From: Cordia subcordata | Taxonomy: Eukaryota > Streptophyta > Magnoliopsida > Boraginales > Cordiaceae | Assembly: GCA_028554755.1 (NCBI GenBank) | Contig: JAPTOF010000016.1 | Span: 2,182,501-2,246,500 of the forward strand | Length of the DNA: 64,000 nt | Direction of reading: 5' to 3' | Notes under the pieces: model-generated | The model's input: only the letters and a program-made list of their open reading frames with translations | Databases searched by the model: none | Told to the model about the DNA's origin: nothing | Shown here: in pieces, positions 49,676 through 62,152 of the stretch | How the letters are laid out: each line of letters opens with the position of its first letter | How positions within the stretch are numbered: position 1 is the stretch's first letter | Translations under genes and position numbers: made by a program

Positions 49676-52107
49676 TGATGAGGAGGAGGATGTGTTTTTA
49701 GAGGACTGGATTTAACAGTTTCTCTACATGACAGTTTGTGATGCAGTTGTTAGGTTGTCTATGATCTTTTGTTTCCTCTAAAGTTTTTCTGTTTAGCTAT
49801 GTTGTGCAACAAAAATTGACATTTTTCTGTTTAGCTATGTTGTGCAACAAAAGGTATTTTCATTTTGTTTTCTCTATAGCTTTTCTGTTTAGCTATGTGG
49901 TGCAACAAAAAATTGACATATTGTCGACTATGGCTAATCCATCTTTCCCTTTTCATCTGACTTACCATTAAGTTTCACGCTGCCTTTTGTTTCATGATAT
50001 TTATTATAAGTTTAATTAATTATTACCCCAAATATTACTATACTATAAAAGCACGGATAAGGCAGGTCATCGTTAGTCATGGTATCTGGTTAGTGTCCAA
50101 AACAACGTCGTTTGTTTTGGTAGGGCCAAAAGGCTGATGCCAAAAGGCTGATGTTACATAAAACGACGACGTTTTCCTCTTTTTGGGGGTAAGGCCAAAA
50201 CGCTCTTCTCGGATACATGACAGCTCTTGCAAACGCTCTGCGCCTCTGTGGTACCACCTACCCCTTCCTATCTCTCCTCATGCCAGCTCCTGCTTCAGTT
50301 TATGAGTCACCTTTGCTCCCATGGCAAATGATGGATGCCTCTGGCAAAACATTGCATATCTCGTTCACTGCCATGTCGACCTTTTTGTGTTTCTCCAGAT
50401 CGCTATGTCGCCCCGTATACGTGTATTAGATCGGTTGATACCCAAGAAGAGGATGCCAAGATTTCTATGATCAAGTGTGAATTTTGAATTGCAATTAGGA
50501 CTTGATTTTGATTGCTATTAGGGCATCTTTTGGGGGCTTATAATCATAACATTTTCATGGGTATTTTAATGGGTATGACAATATAAAAGAATTAATTGGT
50601 ATTAACATTTTGATAATTTTAGTTTTTTGTTGTTCTTGTGAATCTTTTGTGGCTTTTTACGCGCATATAAGGTTTAGTAACTGTTTTAGCTTTTGCTTTC
50701 TGGTAGTCCTGCAAGCTAAAAATCTTACCATAGTTGACTTAAGACTTAACTTGTTCATTCTTTTATGGATGGGTTGTATGCGTTTTCCACTTCAGTAAAT
50801 GAATCTTATATGTGTGCATAGAGTTTCTGAGATTTGCTTGTGGAGCTGCATGATATGAGTTGAAAAATAGTCCAAGAAATTGCACCAAATAAAGTCCTCA
50901 CACAAGTTAGATGAAGAATCCTAGGGGATCAAATTAATCTCGGTTACCTAATATTGATACAAGTCAAGTGTCTGCATTTTCACTTTCGAATTCTACCTTT
51001 GGTTAAGCCTGGCTTCCTCTTTGTGTTGTGAGCAAGTTGATCGTTGAAGAGATTTCTTGCAAACCAAATTGGCTAAATGTGCAAAAGTGTTTTGAATTTA
51101 AGTTTTTGGGTCATTCCCATGGGCTGCACATGTTCTTTTTTCTCCTTTTCTAATTGTTTAGTTGATGAATCAATATAACTTCTAATAATCTGCTTAATGC
51201 TTTTAGCAACCAATCAATCAATCGATCCTTATGCTATCCAGAGTAAATGACATTAGATATATACACATACAGACATATAACGTGTATATGAGTTTGTTTT
51301 ATGTATGGTGCAGATGTGTATAATCTTGGACAAGAGTATTATGGCAATGAGGAGGCAAGGTGAGAATTTATATGCTGCGGTTAGTATTGCAACCTTAAGT
51401 TGACCTGTCCACATTTAGTGAATAACTGACAAGGTACTTTGTCTACCTCTTGGAGGAGAGATCCTGTATCTGTCATGTTATACCATGTAATTAGATTGAC
51501 TACTTTAGCCTCGCTAAGGCTGCATTTGTTGAACATCTGGAAAACATAACTCACAAGAGCAGAGTGAAGCTCAAGAGATGGAAGCAAAACATTTACTGCA
51601 GCAAGTTGCGAGTTCAATCCATAAGCATGGAGAAGGGGGATTTAAAATTTTTGCAGTCAACAGGGACTATGGAGATACCAAAAAGATATTACTTTTAACT
51701 GGTTTAAAATAGTTTAGATAGAAGAAAATATTAATCTTGTTTCTTTGTTGTTTGTATCAAGATGTTTTTGGTTTGGATTCTGTAACTTTGCAGTAGCTTA
51801 TGGTTGCATAGTTTAATTACATAATATTTGGGAATTGGGAATATGTTGAAATTTCTTTTAAAATAATTTTAGTATATGACAATGTTATGTCATTATAGGC
51901 TAGAAAATAGCAACTTCAAAGGAAAAAAAAAAAAAAAAAGGAAGAAAAAGGTAAGATGTCTGATCAACTTCGCTTCTATGCATGAAACGGGTCACAAAAT
52001 TAGTAAGCATCTTACTCATTAAGAAGTTAGAACTAGATCTTTAGTAGCATGCCACTGTAATGTGCTGAATATTCTACAAAGAGGTCGATGAAGTAAGGCC
52101 TGGGATC
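49605..52107. other. 3' region of BRR2-like copy and intergenic DNA
   Basis: Besides the duplications at 49617 and 49785, a 14-bp CCAAAAGGCTGATG duplication is seen near 50127-50155. Short frames at 50217, 50610 and 51617 (minus) have no recognised family. An A-run of 18 bases or so lies near 51922. Confidence 0.4.
49785..49915 (+). repeat. Three copies of a 26-bp motif in the 3' region
   Basis: TTTTCTGTTTAGCTATG followed by TGCAAC begins at 49785, 49823 and 49881. The first and third are followed by AAAAATTGACAT. Confidence 0.9.
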
Positions 52108-52381
52108 TGCTAAGGGAAAGTGAAGAAGAGCTGCAGAGTTAGTTAAAATAATAATGTCAGCAGTTAGTGGATCAAGCAGTTAGTTTTGCTTGAGAACTGA
52201 TAAGTTAGTTAGCGTAACTAACTGAATGTACAGCTGTCATTTACACTAGTATTGATCCAGCTGAACTATAAATATTTGAGCTTGTATGTAACAATTGAGT
52301 GAATGAATGAAATGTTCTGCTTCTCTTTCAATACTTCTGTCTACTCAAACATGATACAATACATGTCTTGGCATCCTAACA
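52108..52381 (+). mobile_element. Probable solo LTR
   Basis: The stretch starts TGCTAAGGGAAAG and ends GCATCCTAACA, with a TATA-like CTATAAATATTTGAG near 52264 followed by transcript-start-like sequence, as in short copia LTRs. No TSD is visible (flanks GGATC and TTTCT), so borders are approximate. Confidence 0.45.
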
Positions 52382-52492
52382 TTTCTCCCGGGAGTGTAAT
52401 ATGTCAACTGGAGGTCATGTTGATTAAGTGCTGCGTTGTGATTCTTTAGTGGTTTAAGTTATCAATCTACTTGCTTATTTTGTGTGTTGCAG

Positions 52493-53117
52493 GGTTTCTT
52501 TTTTAAGGACATCCCATGGTAGATCCTGAGCCTTCTCAACCTGATTGGCTGGTATGCCAAAATCTATTGACAGCTGCTGCAACTTGTTTCCTGGTAAATC
52601 TTCTGATGGTCAAATAGGAGCTGGTAGTGCCACAGTTGAAGATGCTGCCAACTTACATCAGGAGCTGGCTGAGAGACTTGATAATATTATTCTGGAGGTA
52701 TATCATTGGGTTAATGCATGGCTTGAAGTAATCTAATCTTTTCATAAATTGAGAAGATAAAGTAGTGTGAGTAGTGCAAGTTTCTGTACCATTTAAGTAT
52801 GAGCCTAGGATATACATTTGGTGTATCTGAATGTTTGAATTTTTTGAAATATATGAATTTTAGTGGAGACTGCATATTAACAAATCCGATTTTTATCTTG
52901 TTTCCTTTAAGTTTATAGAGAATGAGTTTGGAGTTCCAGAAGTACCACCTACCAGTAAAGAAATGGTGGTCAAGCTTTCAGTTGATATGGTTACAAGTGA
53001 AATGTTGGAAAAGCTGGTTATGCCATTTGTGAGAAGAATTTGGTTTTGAAGGAGAAGATACAGGAGTTGCCCAGCAAAGATATGTTTCACATCTCATGCC
53101 TTAAGCCGTGGCTGGTA
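52493..53117 (+). pseudogene. AIP2-type RING E3 ubiquitin ligase fragment
   Basis: Two exons survive. The first (52493 to about 52697) holds the family signature VDPEPSQPDWLV and DAANLHQELAERLD. The second (about 52911-53116) holds the segment before the RING and its first half, ending ISCLKPWL before a GT donor. The next exon with the second RING half is not found within the following 600 bp. Damage: a Glu codon became TAA (52504-52506), a base is lost near 52583, and the first RING cysteine pair reads Tyr-Ala-Ile-Cys, so one zinc ligand is gone; a frameshift also precedes it. In Arabidopsis AIP2 targets ABI3 in abscisic acid signalling. This copy is not functional. The intron shows that it is a DNA-level duplicate. 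Confidence 0.85.
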
Positions 53118-53690
53118 AAAATGAGTACTTATATTGATGCAAAATTATTGAATCACTTTTGGCTTGTTCTTTCTTATCCATAAAGCCATCACTGAATTCC
53201 CACCCCACCCCCCCCCCCCCGGGTGGATCTCTTTTTCTGTGTGTAATTTGATGCATGAATTCCACAATTTGGTAGTACTACTGGTAGCATTGTTCTTGTA
53301 TGTATAGGTAGAATATATCTATTCTGAATCTGTAATTAAATATCTTTAGTTTAAGTATTCTCACTTTCCTCTGCTTCTTTGTTTTGTTTTGTATTCACCA
53401 AGTTGTGTCTAAAATATTGGTGGACCAAAGTGATAAATGCTCAAAATATTGTTGAATAGTGATACTGCATCCTGTTGTTTATTTGAGTGTTACTGATGGG
53501 GAATATACAACTCTCCCACCTTATTCATTGTGTGGTTCTCTGTTATTTTGTTTTACTTTTGTTTCTGGAGGGGAGACGAGGAATGGGTAGTCCAAGTTCC
53601 ATAACTCTTAAAGGCCATAGTTTATGTATTTGGGAGTATTTATCATAAATTCTTTAAAGCTCACGGATAATTTGTATGTTTATTATGGTG
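53118..53690. other. Intergenic DNA with poly(C)
   Basis: A run of about 14 C residues (53207-53220) is the only notable feature. Confidence 0.45.
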
Positions 53691-53699
53691 CTTTTAAGC

Positions 53700-54411
53700 T
53701 AGAATTGATGAAAGTAGAATAGAACGGACTGTAGAATAATCAGAGTAGCAACGACAAGAATAAACATTGAATTCTATAAAATATAACATGCATTGTAGAT
53801 ACACCAGGCACGGGGGAAGCTCACACCTTGTGCAGTCCCTTTAGACTAGTTTTTCAAGAAACCCCTTCTCCCTCCCCCTACTGGCTGCTCCTCTCCCTCC
53901 CAAACCCGCAACCACTTGTGCCATCCCTCCTCCAGTCCACAACCAGCCGCCACTCGCAGCCTAGCAACCGGCCGCGCCTCTGACCCATCCAAAGCGCTCC
54001 GGTAAGCTAACCCCCACATCCAGCTGCCCTATCTACTCCCCTTCCCCCACCGTCAGCAATCACCCGCCTTTTTGTCTCCTATGAAAAATATATAAAACAT
54101 AAAATATGAAGAGAAAATATGAAAAGGTTGAAGATGGTTGGAGTCACCACCGATGGTGGCTCTAGAAGAGAAATACTCATAAAAACTACATTGTGAATTT
54201 TGATATATCATGAATAAAATAGAAGAGCCTGTTTATAGGTATGATAACTTGGTGAGCAAGACTAGAAGCTAGACTAATAAGGTAACTAGAATTCAGGAAA
54301 CTAGAATAATAAGGGAACCAACTTGATTAATTATCTAATCTAAACTATTGCCTAATTTAATACCATAGAATAAGGAAATAATATTAATAACCAAGATATT
54401 CTTCAACAGCT
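53700..54411 (-). mobile_element. LTR-like sequence, minus orientation
   Basis: On the minus strand it starts TGTTGAAGAATATC (from 54411) and has a TATA-like CCTATAAACA near 54240; part of it aligns with 26500-26645. A C-rich stretch at 53870-54070 lies on its far side. The 3' border and TSD were not found, and the lower coordinate is an estimate. Confidence 0.4.
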
Positions 54412-55758
54412 CCCTCCGGCCCCGTTAAGCACCTCCACCCCATCAGCCTCCTCCTGCCCCATCAGTGTGCATGTGTTGTGCATGTACATTAGGGAAGTTA
54501 CCTGATCGTGGGCATCAATAAGAAGGTAAGTCGTCACCAATTAAAAACTCTGTAAAAGAAAAGAAGGAAGGCTGAGATTATGAAGGGTTAAGATTATCAA
54601 GAATATTGCCAGCATTGTCTGTCTCTGTATTTCTCTCTTAATATTCTGTTGAGTTAGCAATTTTTTGAAAATTGGACTTGAATATCTTGCAATCCTTTCA
54701 TCAGTTAAGTGCAAAAATGCAAACGATTATGAATTTAATGAAACTGTGATATAGGATCATCAAAGCTAATGATAAGATCTCCTTTTTCTTGATTATTTTT
54801 TCTGACATTTTTTTCAAATTTTGAATTGTTTAGTTGATGACATTTTGTTGCAGAAGTATTTCCCATGTTATTATACTCTTCACTTTTCATTTGTGGGTTT
54901 ATTGTTTAAGGATATAGTTGCACTCAACATGAACTATTTGAATCTTTTGTAACATTTTAATTCTTGGATCAAGACGGTTTTGTGATGTTTAGAAGGTTAA
55001 GTGATGATTTAGTAATTTGATGACCGAAAAAGTGATGGATTTAATGAGGACAGAATGGTTCTTTCATTATCAAGATAATTCACAACTGCTACACCTTCAA
55101 TTAGTCTTGTTGCATGTCTGGCGTTGGGATAATTAACAATAATGTCTAATGTGGAGTGGTTGGCAAATTAAATAACATGATGTTTCATGTGATTATACTC
55201 GCCTCTTTTAATTACAAATGGGGACGATTTTGTTTTTTCTTTTTAAAAAGACATATTCATATCTGGTCCTTTTTTTCCCCCTTCTTTCCTGTTCGAGTTG
55301 ATTTACTCGGGGGGGGGGGGGGGTTGCTCAATGTTGTTGGATTTCATATATGAGATATTCTTAATATAATATTGATTTTAACGAAAGCTTGTAATCCTAG
55401 ACAAGAGCTTGAACTAGTTATAGAACTTTAATTTATTACTTAAGATATTAGATGAGATTCTCATACAGAAAAAGGAAGAATTTAAATTGATGAGATCAAG
55501 AAAACACAAAATGCTATGAAGTAGCTTTAGACAACATCAGTTAATCTTGTCAGATAAAATCTTATTAATCTGCTTTGAGATCGAAAAATCTGATGAAACA
55601 TATGATCAAGAACACTTTGGGACTAATGTCATAGCATGATCATATGACTTGGTTCGTGTATCTTCTGACAATTTATTTATGTTTTTGGCTTAGAAGGTGT
55701 AGTGACGGCAAAAGCCGTAATCTTTGGTCTGTCTTATGATAGTTTGGGAGTAAAAAGA
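54412..55758. other. Intergenic DNA with poly(G)
   Basis: A 15-base G run lies near 55309-55323. No element ends or coding frame are supported. Confidence 0.45.
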
Positions 55759-58407
55759 ACGGCGCCAAACAATACTGTTAAGTGTCCACCACCCATAAAG
55801 GCAACCTCCAATGGAGCCTTACAAGGGGAATACCCTCTTGACTATGCACTTCCTCTTGCAATTATCCAGATATGCCTCGTGGTTGTGCTCACTAATATTC
55901 TGAAGCCGTTGATACAACCTCACATTATTGCAGTTGTTATTGTAAGTACTACATTTCAAAATTAGTAATTACTCGTGCACTTGTGAGTCAAAACTTGACT
56001 TCAAAATTTGTACTTAATTCGCTACCGCAATTCAAGCACATCACTGATTCTTTTGTTGCAGGGAGGAGTTCCACTCGGTCCATCAGCTTTAGGCGGCAAC
56101 ACAGATCATTTGCATGCTATCTTTCCAGCCAAGAGTCTTACTGTGTTGGACACCCTTGCAAATCTTGGCCTCCTCTTCTTTTTTGTTCCTTGTGGGCCTC
56201 GAGCTTGATCCTAAGTCCCTTCGTCGAACAAGGAAGAAAGCGTTGAGCATTGCCATTGCAGGAATCAGTCTTCCATTTACTAGGAATTGGTACATCATTT
56301 GTTCTCAGTAACAGTTCCCATAGGCGTAAGCCAAGGTCCTTTTCTGGTGTTCATGGGAGTGGCACTTTCAATCTCTGCCTTCCCTGCCTTGGCGCGAATC
56401 TTGGCCGAGCTCAAGCTTTTTTCTACTGATGTTGGTTGAATGGCTATGTCTGCTGTGGCTGTCGATGATGTGGCTACGTGGATTTTGCTTGCTCTGGCAA
56501 TTGTCTCTAAGGTGCCGGTAATTCGCCCATAGTTTCTTTAGGGGTCTTCTTTTGTGGATCTGCTTTCGTACTCTTCTGTGTTTTTGATGCCCCTCTCCTA
56601 CTCAAGTGGATGGCTCGAAAATGCCCCAAGGGTGAGCCAGCGAATGAGATGTACATATGTGCTACAGTGGAAGCTATTTTGGCTGCAGGTTTCGTGACCG
56701 ATACTATTGGAATTCATGCCCTGTTCGTGGTCTATGTGCTCGGAGTTCTTGTCCCCAAAGAGGACCATTTGCTGGTGCTTTGGTTGAAAAAGTTGAGGAT
56801 GTTATTACCAGCTTGTTTCTTCCGTTATATTTCGTCGCAAGCGGACTAAAGACCAATGTGGCCACCATTCAAGGCGCTAAATCGTGGGGGCTTCTTGTTC
56901 TGGTCATCTTTACCGCTTGTCTCTGAAAGATCGTTGGGACTGTGTTGGTCTCAATGCTCTGCAAGGTGCCCTTCAGGGAGGCTCTGATATTGGGTTTCTT
57001 GATGAACACTAAGGGTCTGGTGGAGCTCATTGTCCTTAACATTTGGAAAGATGGAGGGGTAACCATTTCGCCTAACTATTGTTTTGCAATTAATTTCTTT
57101 CTGAAATTTTCTGTTCTGATACAATCTTCTGATATATAATGCAGGTTTTAAATGATCAGACTTCTGCTATAATGGTTTTGATGGCTCTCTTCAATACATT
57201 CATCACAACACCATAGTTATTGCGATATATAAGCTGTTGAAAATGGCTATATCTGCATACAAACACACAAAAATTCAGAAGGACCCGGGTGCTCAATTGC
57301 AGATGTTGACCTGTTTTTATGGTACAAGAAACATTCCTACGTTAATCAACCTCATTGAGATTTCGCATGGGACTGAAAAAAAGGGAAGAGGGCTTCGCGT
57401 GCACACGATGCACCTCATGGAGCTGATAGAAAGGTCATCTGCAATACTAGTGGTCCACAAAGCAATAGAAATGGGATTTGGAACCATACTGTTGCTTTTT
57501 TTAGGCATTCCAGCAACGTAGCAAAGTATCTATCCGGCCAACAACTGCAATTTCTGCATTGTCTACCATGGATGAAGATATCTGCACTAGAAAACGAGTA
57601 GCTGTGATAATTTTCCCGTTTCACAAGCACCAAAAGCTTGATGGACACTTTGGAAACAACCTGATCCGAGCTAAGGCATGTCTACCGGAGGGTCCTTGAG
57701 CACGCGCAATGTGCAGTTGGCTTGTCGGTGGACCATGGCCTTGGGGGAGCATCCATGTATCTGCAAGCAATGTTGATTATACAATTGCAGTTCTATTTTT
57801 TGGGGGCCATGATGATTGCGAAGCTCTCGCTTATGGCGCCTAAATGGCTCAGCATCCTGGCATCAATTAGAGGCTGTTTGGGAGTGCTTATTTTGCTGCT
57901 TTTAAGCAGCTACAGTAAAACAGCATGTCAGAAATGTTTTCTACTGTAGCTACTTGAAAGCAGCAAAATAAGCGCTCCCAAACAGCCTCTTACTCGTTAT
58001 TCATTTCTTAGTCAACCCTAGGGTTGTTGGAAAATCCATTGAGCTGGTTGTAGATGACGCCTCCAGGCCTGAGTCACTGTCCAATGGTGAAGAGTACCTC
58101 GCTGAATTCAAGAAGAATGTTTCCATGGATGACTCAATCAAATAAGAGGAAAGGGCGGTGAGTGAGTGATGCTGCTGAGACTGTTGAATTGATACCCGCA
58201 AATAACCACTGCAACCTGTTCATGGTCGGACGAAAGCTGGAGGGCCAGTTAGCTGCTGCCCTGAACAAAAAGAATGAGTGCCCAGGATGGGGACCTGTTG
58301 GCAACTTGCTGATTTCTCCAGATTTCACGACGACAACATCCGTTTTGGTGGTGCGACAGTATCATAGTCAATTAAACAATTACCAACACATTCATTGGCT
58401 TCCTTAA
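55759..58407 (+). pseudogene. CHX-type cation/H+ antiporter (CPA2 family), decayed
   Basis: The whole length of a plant CHX protein (about 800 residues; endomembrane monovalent cation/proton exchange) can be followed across broken frames. The start codon position reads ACG (55759), before NNTVKCPPP. Exon 1 ends at 55945 with GTAAGT, and exon 2 begins at 56062 with [12 protein letters not shown]. Membrane parts include [22 protein letters not shown] and [16 protein letters not shown], then an intron (about 57059-57144), then the cytosolic tail (MLTCFYGTRNIP, NKKNECP, TTTSVLVV). Breaks include a T insertion near 56183, CGA to TGA at 56437-56439, TGA near 56923, a frame change near 56765 and a 120-bp MITE at 57870. 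Retained introns show a DNA-level duplicate. The CHX15 to CHX20 group seems closest, from wording only. Confidence 0.92.
57870..57989. mobile_element. Tourist-like MITE inside the CHX pseudogene
   Basis: TTA at 57867-57869 and 57990-57992 is the TSD. The 120-bp element has inverted repeats of about 44 bp with few mismatches, starting GAGGCTGTTTGGGAG at both ends and reaching CTGCTTT. Removing the element and one TTA restores the reading GINLLVIHFLVNP of the antiporter tail, so borders are exact. Confidence 0.93.
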
Positions 58408-58649
58408 ATGCAGAGGGTTCTGATTAAGACAATAATTCATCGTCTGAGTTGGTCTAGCATGGTAGTTTTGTATTGGAACGTGTTAGAAAAAAGGAAACCA
58501 ACGGCAAAACGAGTTTCACCCCGTCTATTCTTCTCCCAAATCGTTTCGGAAGCTAACAGTATTTCACTGCTCCAAATTCTCACCCTCGTCCATATCTTTC
58601 TGATGTACACTTCCATTGTTTCTCTGATTTGATTCTCTTAAGCAACTCT

Positions 58650-59620
58650 TAAGTCCTTAGACTTTTTTGTTCTTTTGGCCTACTTTTTCAAAGACATGGC
58701 AAAACTAACCTATTTTTGAAATCGTTGTCAAAAGTGGCCTAAATGGGCCTTGGAATTTGCCAACGAATTCTGGGACGTCGGCACGAATTTTGGGACTTCA
58801 TTGGGGTTTTTTTAAGGTTTCAGAAATTCTCTGCCACAAACAAATTATGGGAATTCTTGGACGAATTTTGGGAATTCTTAGAATAATTATTGAATTGTAC
58901 GAGTTCATTTGCAGGCACTAAAATTTTTAACTTTTCAAAAGGACACTTTTTTCAAAAACAATTTAGAAAACGCTTCTGAAAACCCAATTTAAATGAGCCT
59001 TTGCAACTGGATATCTTGATTTTAGTTTTCTTAAATTGAAAATCAGAAAAAAGAAAAAGAAAGAAGAATAGAAAACTAAAGTTAACATGTTCACATCTAT
59101 ACGCATACACGCAACTAGAACTCATTAGCCATTGTTGAGCATGTTTTAATCACAAGAAATCCAATTATAATTATTAAGAAAGATTCAATATCGGAGGTGA
59201 AACACTACGTGGTGGAGACTTTGATGACAAAGCTAAGCTTCGCTTCCGAACACACATGCATCGAATTCATGTCATCGCATGGCATTCTCGATGCTCATTC
59301 CTACACTCTCCGCCACCCCATGTCGCCCTTAGCCGCCCAGTGTGCGACGGTGACGATCTTCAACCCGTTAATGGTCGAGTCTTATCAGCCCATCATAGGT
59401 CAGAAGCACGGCATAGTCAACGAATTCCTAGAAGTCATTGACGAATTCCGGGAATTCGTCGCTGAAGAATTTGTATGGTTGCTCACTCACGAATTCTCAA
59501 AATCTGTGACGAATTCCGAATACTCGTTTAGGGCCATTTTTAAAAACACAATAAAAAAACTGGTTATTCGTGCAAGGCCTTTGAAAACTGGGCCAAAAAA
59601 CAAAAAATCCCGACTCCTTA
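58650..59620. mobile_element. Element with long inverted repeats (Mutator/foldback type)
   Basis: The left arm (about 58650-58860) and the reverse complement of the right arm (about 59420-59620) align over more than 100 bp, sharing TTTTTTGTT, TTGGCC, TTTTCAAAG and AAATGGCC-type blocks and many GACGAATTC units. The centre (about 59190-59410) is richer in GC than its surroundings. No transposase is visible and no TSD could be fixed. A 162-codon frame (59197-59685) runs from the core into the right arm and is not called a gene. Confidence 0.6.
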
Positions 59621-62152
59621 TCAATCTTAAGATGCATGCAATTATAACATCAAAATTACAATCTTTTTCATCTCATATGCAGTAACAGTTACTAACCAGG
59701 TAGACTATCGCCTTTTTGGAAAGACTAATCTCAAATATTGAGGACTCCATTTGCGCCCAAATGAAGATTTTTCGACATTGCCAAGATAAAGAAAGATAAC
59801 TATACATTTGTTGTCTAGCATTTGTAATAAACCAACAAATCATACACCATTTTAACTAAAAATTATTAGCACCATAAAGTTAGATATAGTATAATCCTTT
59901 TTAAGATAAATTTTTTGATACAGGAAAAAAAAAAACAAAAGAAAGAAAATCACGAGTAGTATTTTAATTGACTATTGGTCGATTGACTGGTGTTCATTCG
60001 AGTTGATGCACATTCAACGAAGCAAATATTGGAAACTTATATCGTGCACGTGTATCTGCGGCTATAAATGTACTGAACAAACAGCTTATTAATACTGAAT
60101 AAAGATGATCTGTAAATTTTATTAAACAAACAACTTTTAAATGCTGAGCAAATAGTCTTTTTATTTTGAACAAATATTTATGGCGATTTTCATGTATAGA
60201 TGTTTGTTAATTTTATATTTGTCAATAGATATTGTGATGATTTATGAATTTTATTGGACAAACAACTTATAAATACTAAATAAAAAGTCTTTTTATTCTG
60301 ATTGTAGATTTTATTGGATAAAAATCTTATGAATATTGAATAAATAGTCTTTTTATTCTGAACAAACATATGTGATTGTTTTCACGTATAGATGTTTCTG
60401 TAAATTTTACTGAACAAGCAGTTTATTAATACTGAACAAATATCCGTGAATGTTTTCATATATAGATATTTCTGTGAATTTTACTATACAAATAACTTTT
60501 GAATACGGAACAAATAATTTGGTACACCATGCTTTGTGTTCCTACAGGTGCATACATGGTATAATTTGCAGCAAATGTCTCTCCATCATACCGTGGATCT
60601 TTTAAGCTTTTTTTTTTTGGCTTTTTTAAATTATAGAATTTGTTAATTGCTCTAATCACTTCGCATCACCATCACGAAATATGATTTATAAGAATTTGAA
60701 TGCAAGTTGTAAGGTGTGAGAGTTCCAATAAAGTAGATGCTATTAACTTAATTAAGGGGACTAAAATTTATGATAGTGCTTCAAGTTTCTTCTGATCATT
60801 TTCGAGCGTGGTTGTCAATCTTTCCTTGAATGAGTTGATCACTAAACAATCAACGATCAATTATTTTAAAAGTTTAAATTATTAAAAAAACTGTATATAT
60901 TTTTAATTAGTCCGATGTCTTGAATATAAATAATCAAGAATCAGTCTTTGCTAATGTTCGCGACACAATGCAAAAAAATTAGGGGTAAAATAATTTTTAC
61001 TTATCAAAGAATTCTGATGGTTGAGATTTTCCCATGGTGCTGACCACTGAATTAATTGAAAACAAATTTGTTGGCATTCGTTGCTTTTTTTTTTTTTTTT
61101 TAATCCATGTTCACCACTTTAATGTGGCATAAAGTGCCAAAAGAGTTTCCATTATAACAAAGTAGAATTATATTAGAAAAATCTGTCGAGGCTTGTAAAT
61201 GATGTAAAGATTTATGTCCTTTCAATTGGTGCTGAAAGGGTATGACGTATTCCCAAGATACAACGATTATACACCTTCTTCATGTATGATAATATTCTCA
61301 TGCAAGAATTAGAGAACTGGTAAGTAAGAAACTCCCTCTGAAGAAATGTTTTATATCATTATATTGTATGTGCATTTTGGAAATGCCTAGAAATGTTATG
61401 CAAAAATACTAAAGTCTGTGTGTACAGCTCTACTGCAATGGAAATTAATATATAATGGTAAAGTGATTACTAGCCTATCCGCCTTTAATTCATGGGTTAA
61501 TGCTCAGAACAATCCAGAAACATGTTGAACAGTAAAAAAATGTCTCCTAGTAAAGCCTCCAACGTGCAGATATTACAATTCTACAACTAAGCCTTTGAAT
61601 TCCTTTCGTTGCAAAAGCTCTTCAAATTTCTATCCATTAACGATTAGAATTTTGACCAAAAAGATTAATCCGGAGCTAAAACACTTGCACCTAAGCAACC
61701 AAAATGACTTTAACCTAATATCAATTGATAATTTTTCATTCACCACAAGTCCGTTTTTTATATGCAAATATACCGCGATCTTCTCCCAGAACGAAGATCA
61801 TAGTGGTGCCAAGTACCGACCTATTTGATGAGCGGACCCCTCTCAATAAAAGAGTCAATTTAGCTTTGGCTTCCATGTAAAAACTACAAACTAACATTTT
61901 TTAACGGCGTTTTATCTCTATCAAAATACAGAACAACAGAAGGCGAAAAACAAAAGAAATAAAAACCAAATGGTTATAAACCAACTATTGAAGATATCAA
62001 ATTAATTTATATTACATTCTCTCACAGATTTTTAGGCGAAATGATCATTGAGAGCTCGTTATAGTAGATGTTCAGGTTTAAACTCATAACTATCATTTCA
62101 TTTACCAATCAAGCAACTCAAAGAAATTCTTCCTACCTACCATGTTGGGTTG
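59621..62152. other. Intergenic DNA with a degenerate array
   Basis: It contains the array at 60065-60520 and a poly(T) tract near 61086-61101. No gene is supported. Confidence 0.45.
60065..60520 (+). repeat. Degenerate tandem array of TGAACAAA units
   Basis: The order 'TGTAAATTTTA, TGAACAAACAACTT, AATACTGAA, CAAATAGTCTTTTTATTCTGAACAAA, ATGTATAGATGTT' recurs at least three times with indels. It is non-coding and looks like the interior of an old DNA element. Confidence 0.6.

Noticed and set aside
55759..58407. Functional CHX antiporter with unusual splicing
   Set aside because: The start codon is lost, several stops and frameshifts occur within conserved membrane segments, and a MITE interrupts the tail.
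59197..59685. 162-codon open frame
   Set aside because: It runs into the right arm of an inverted-repeat element and has no family similarity; GAATTC-rich repeats keep it open by composition.
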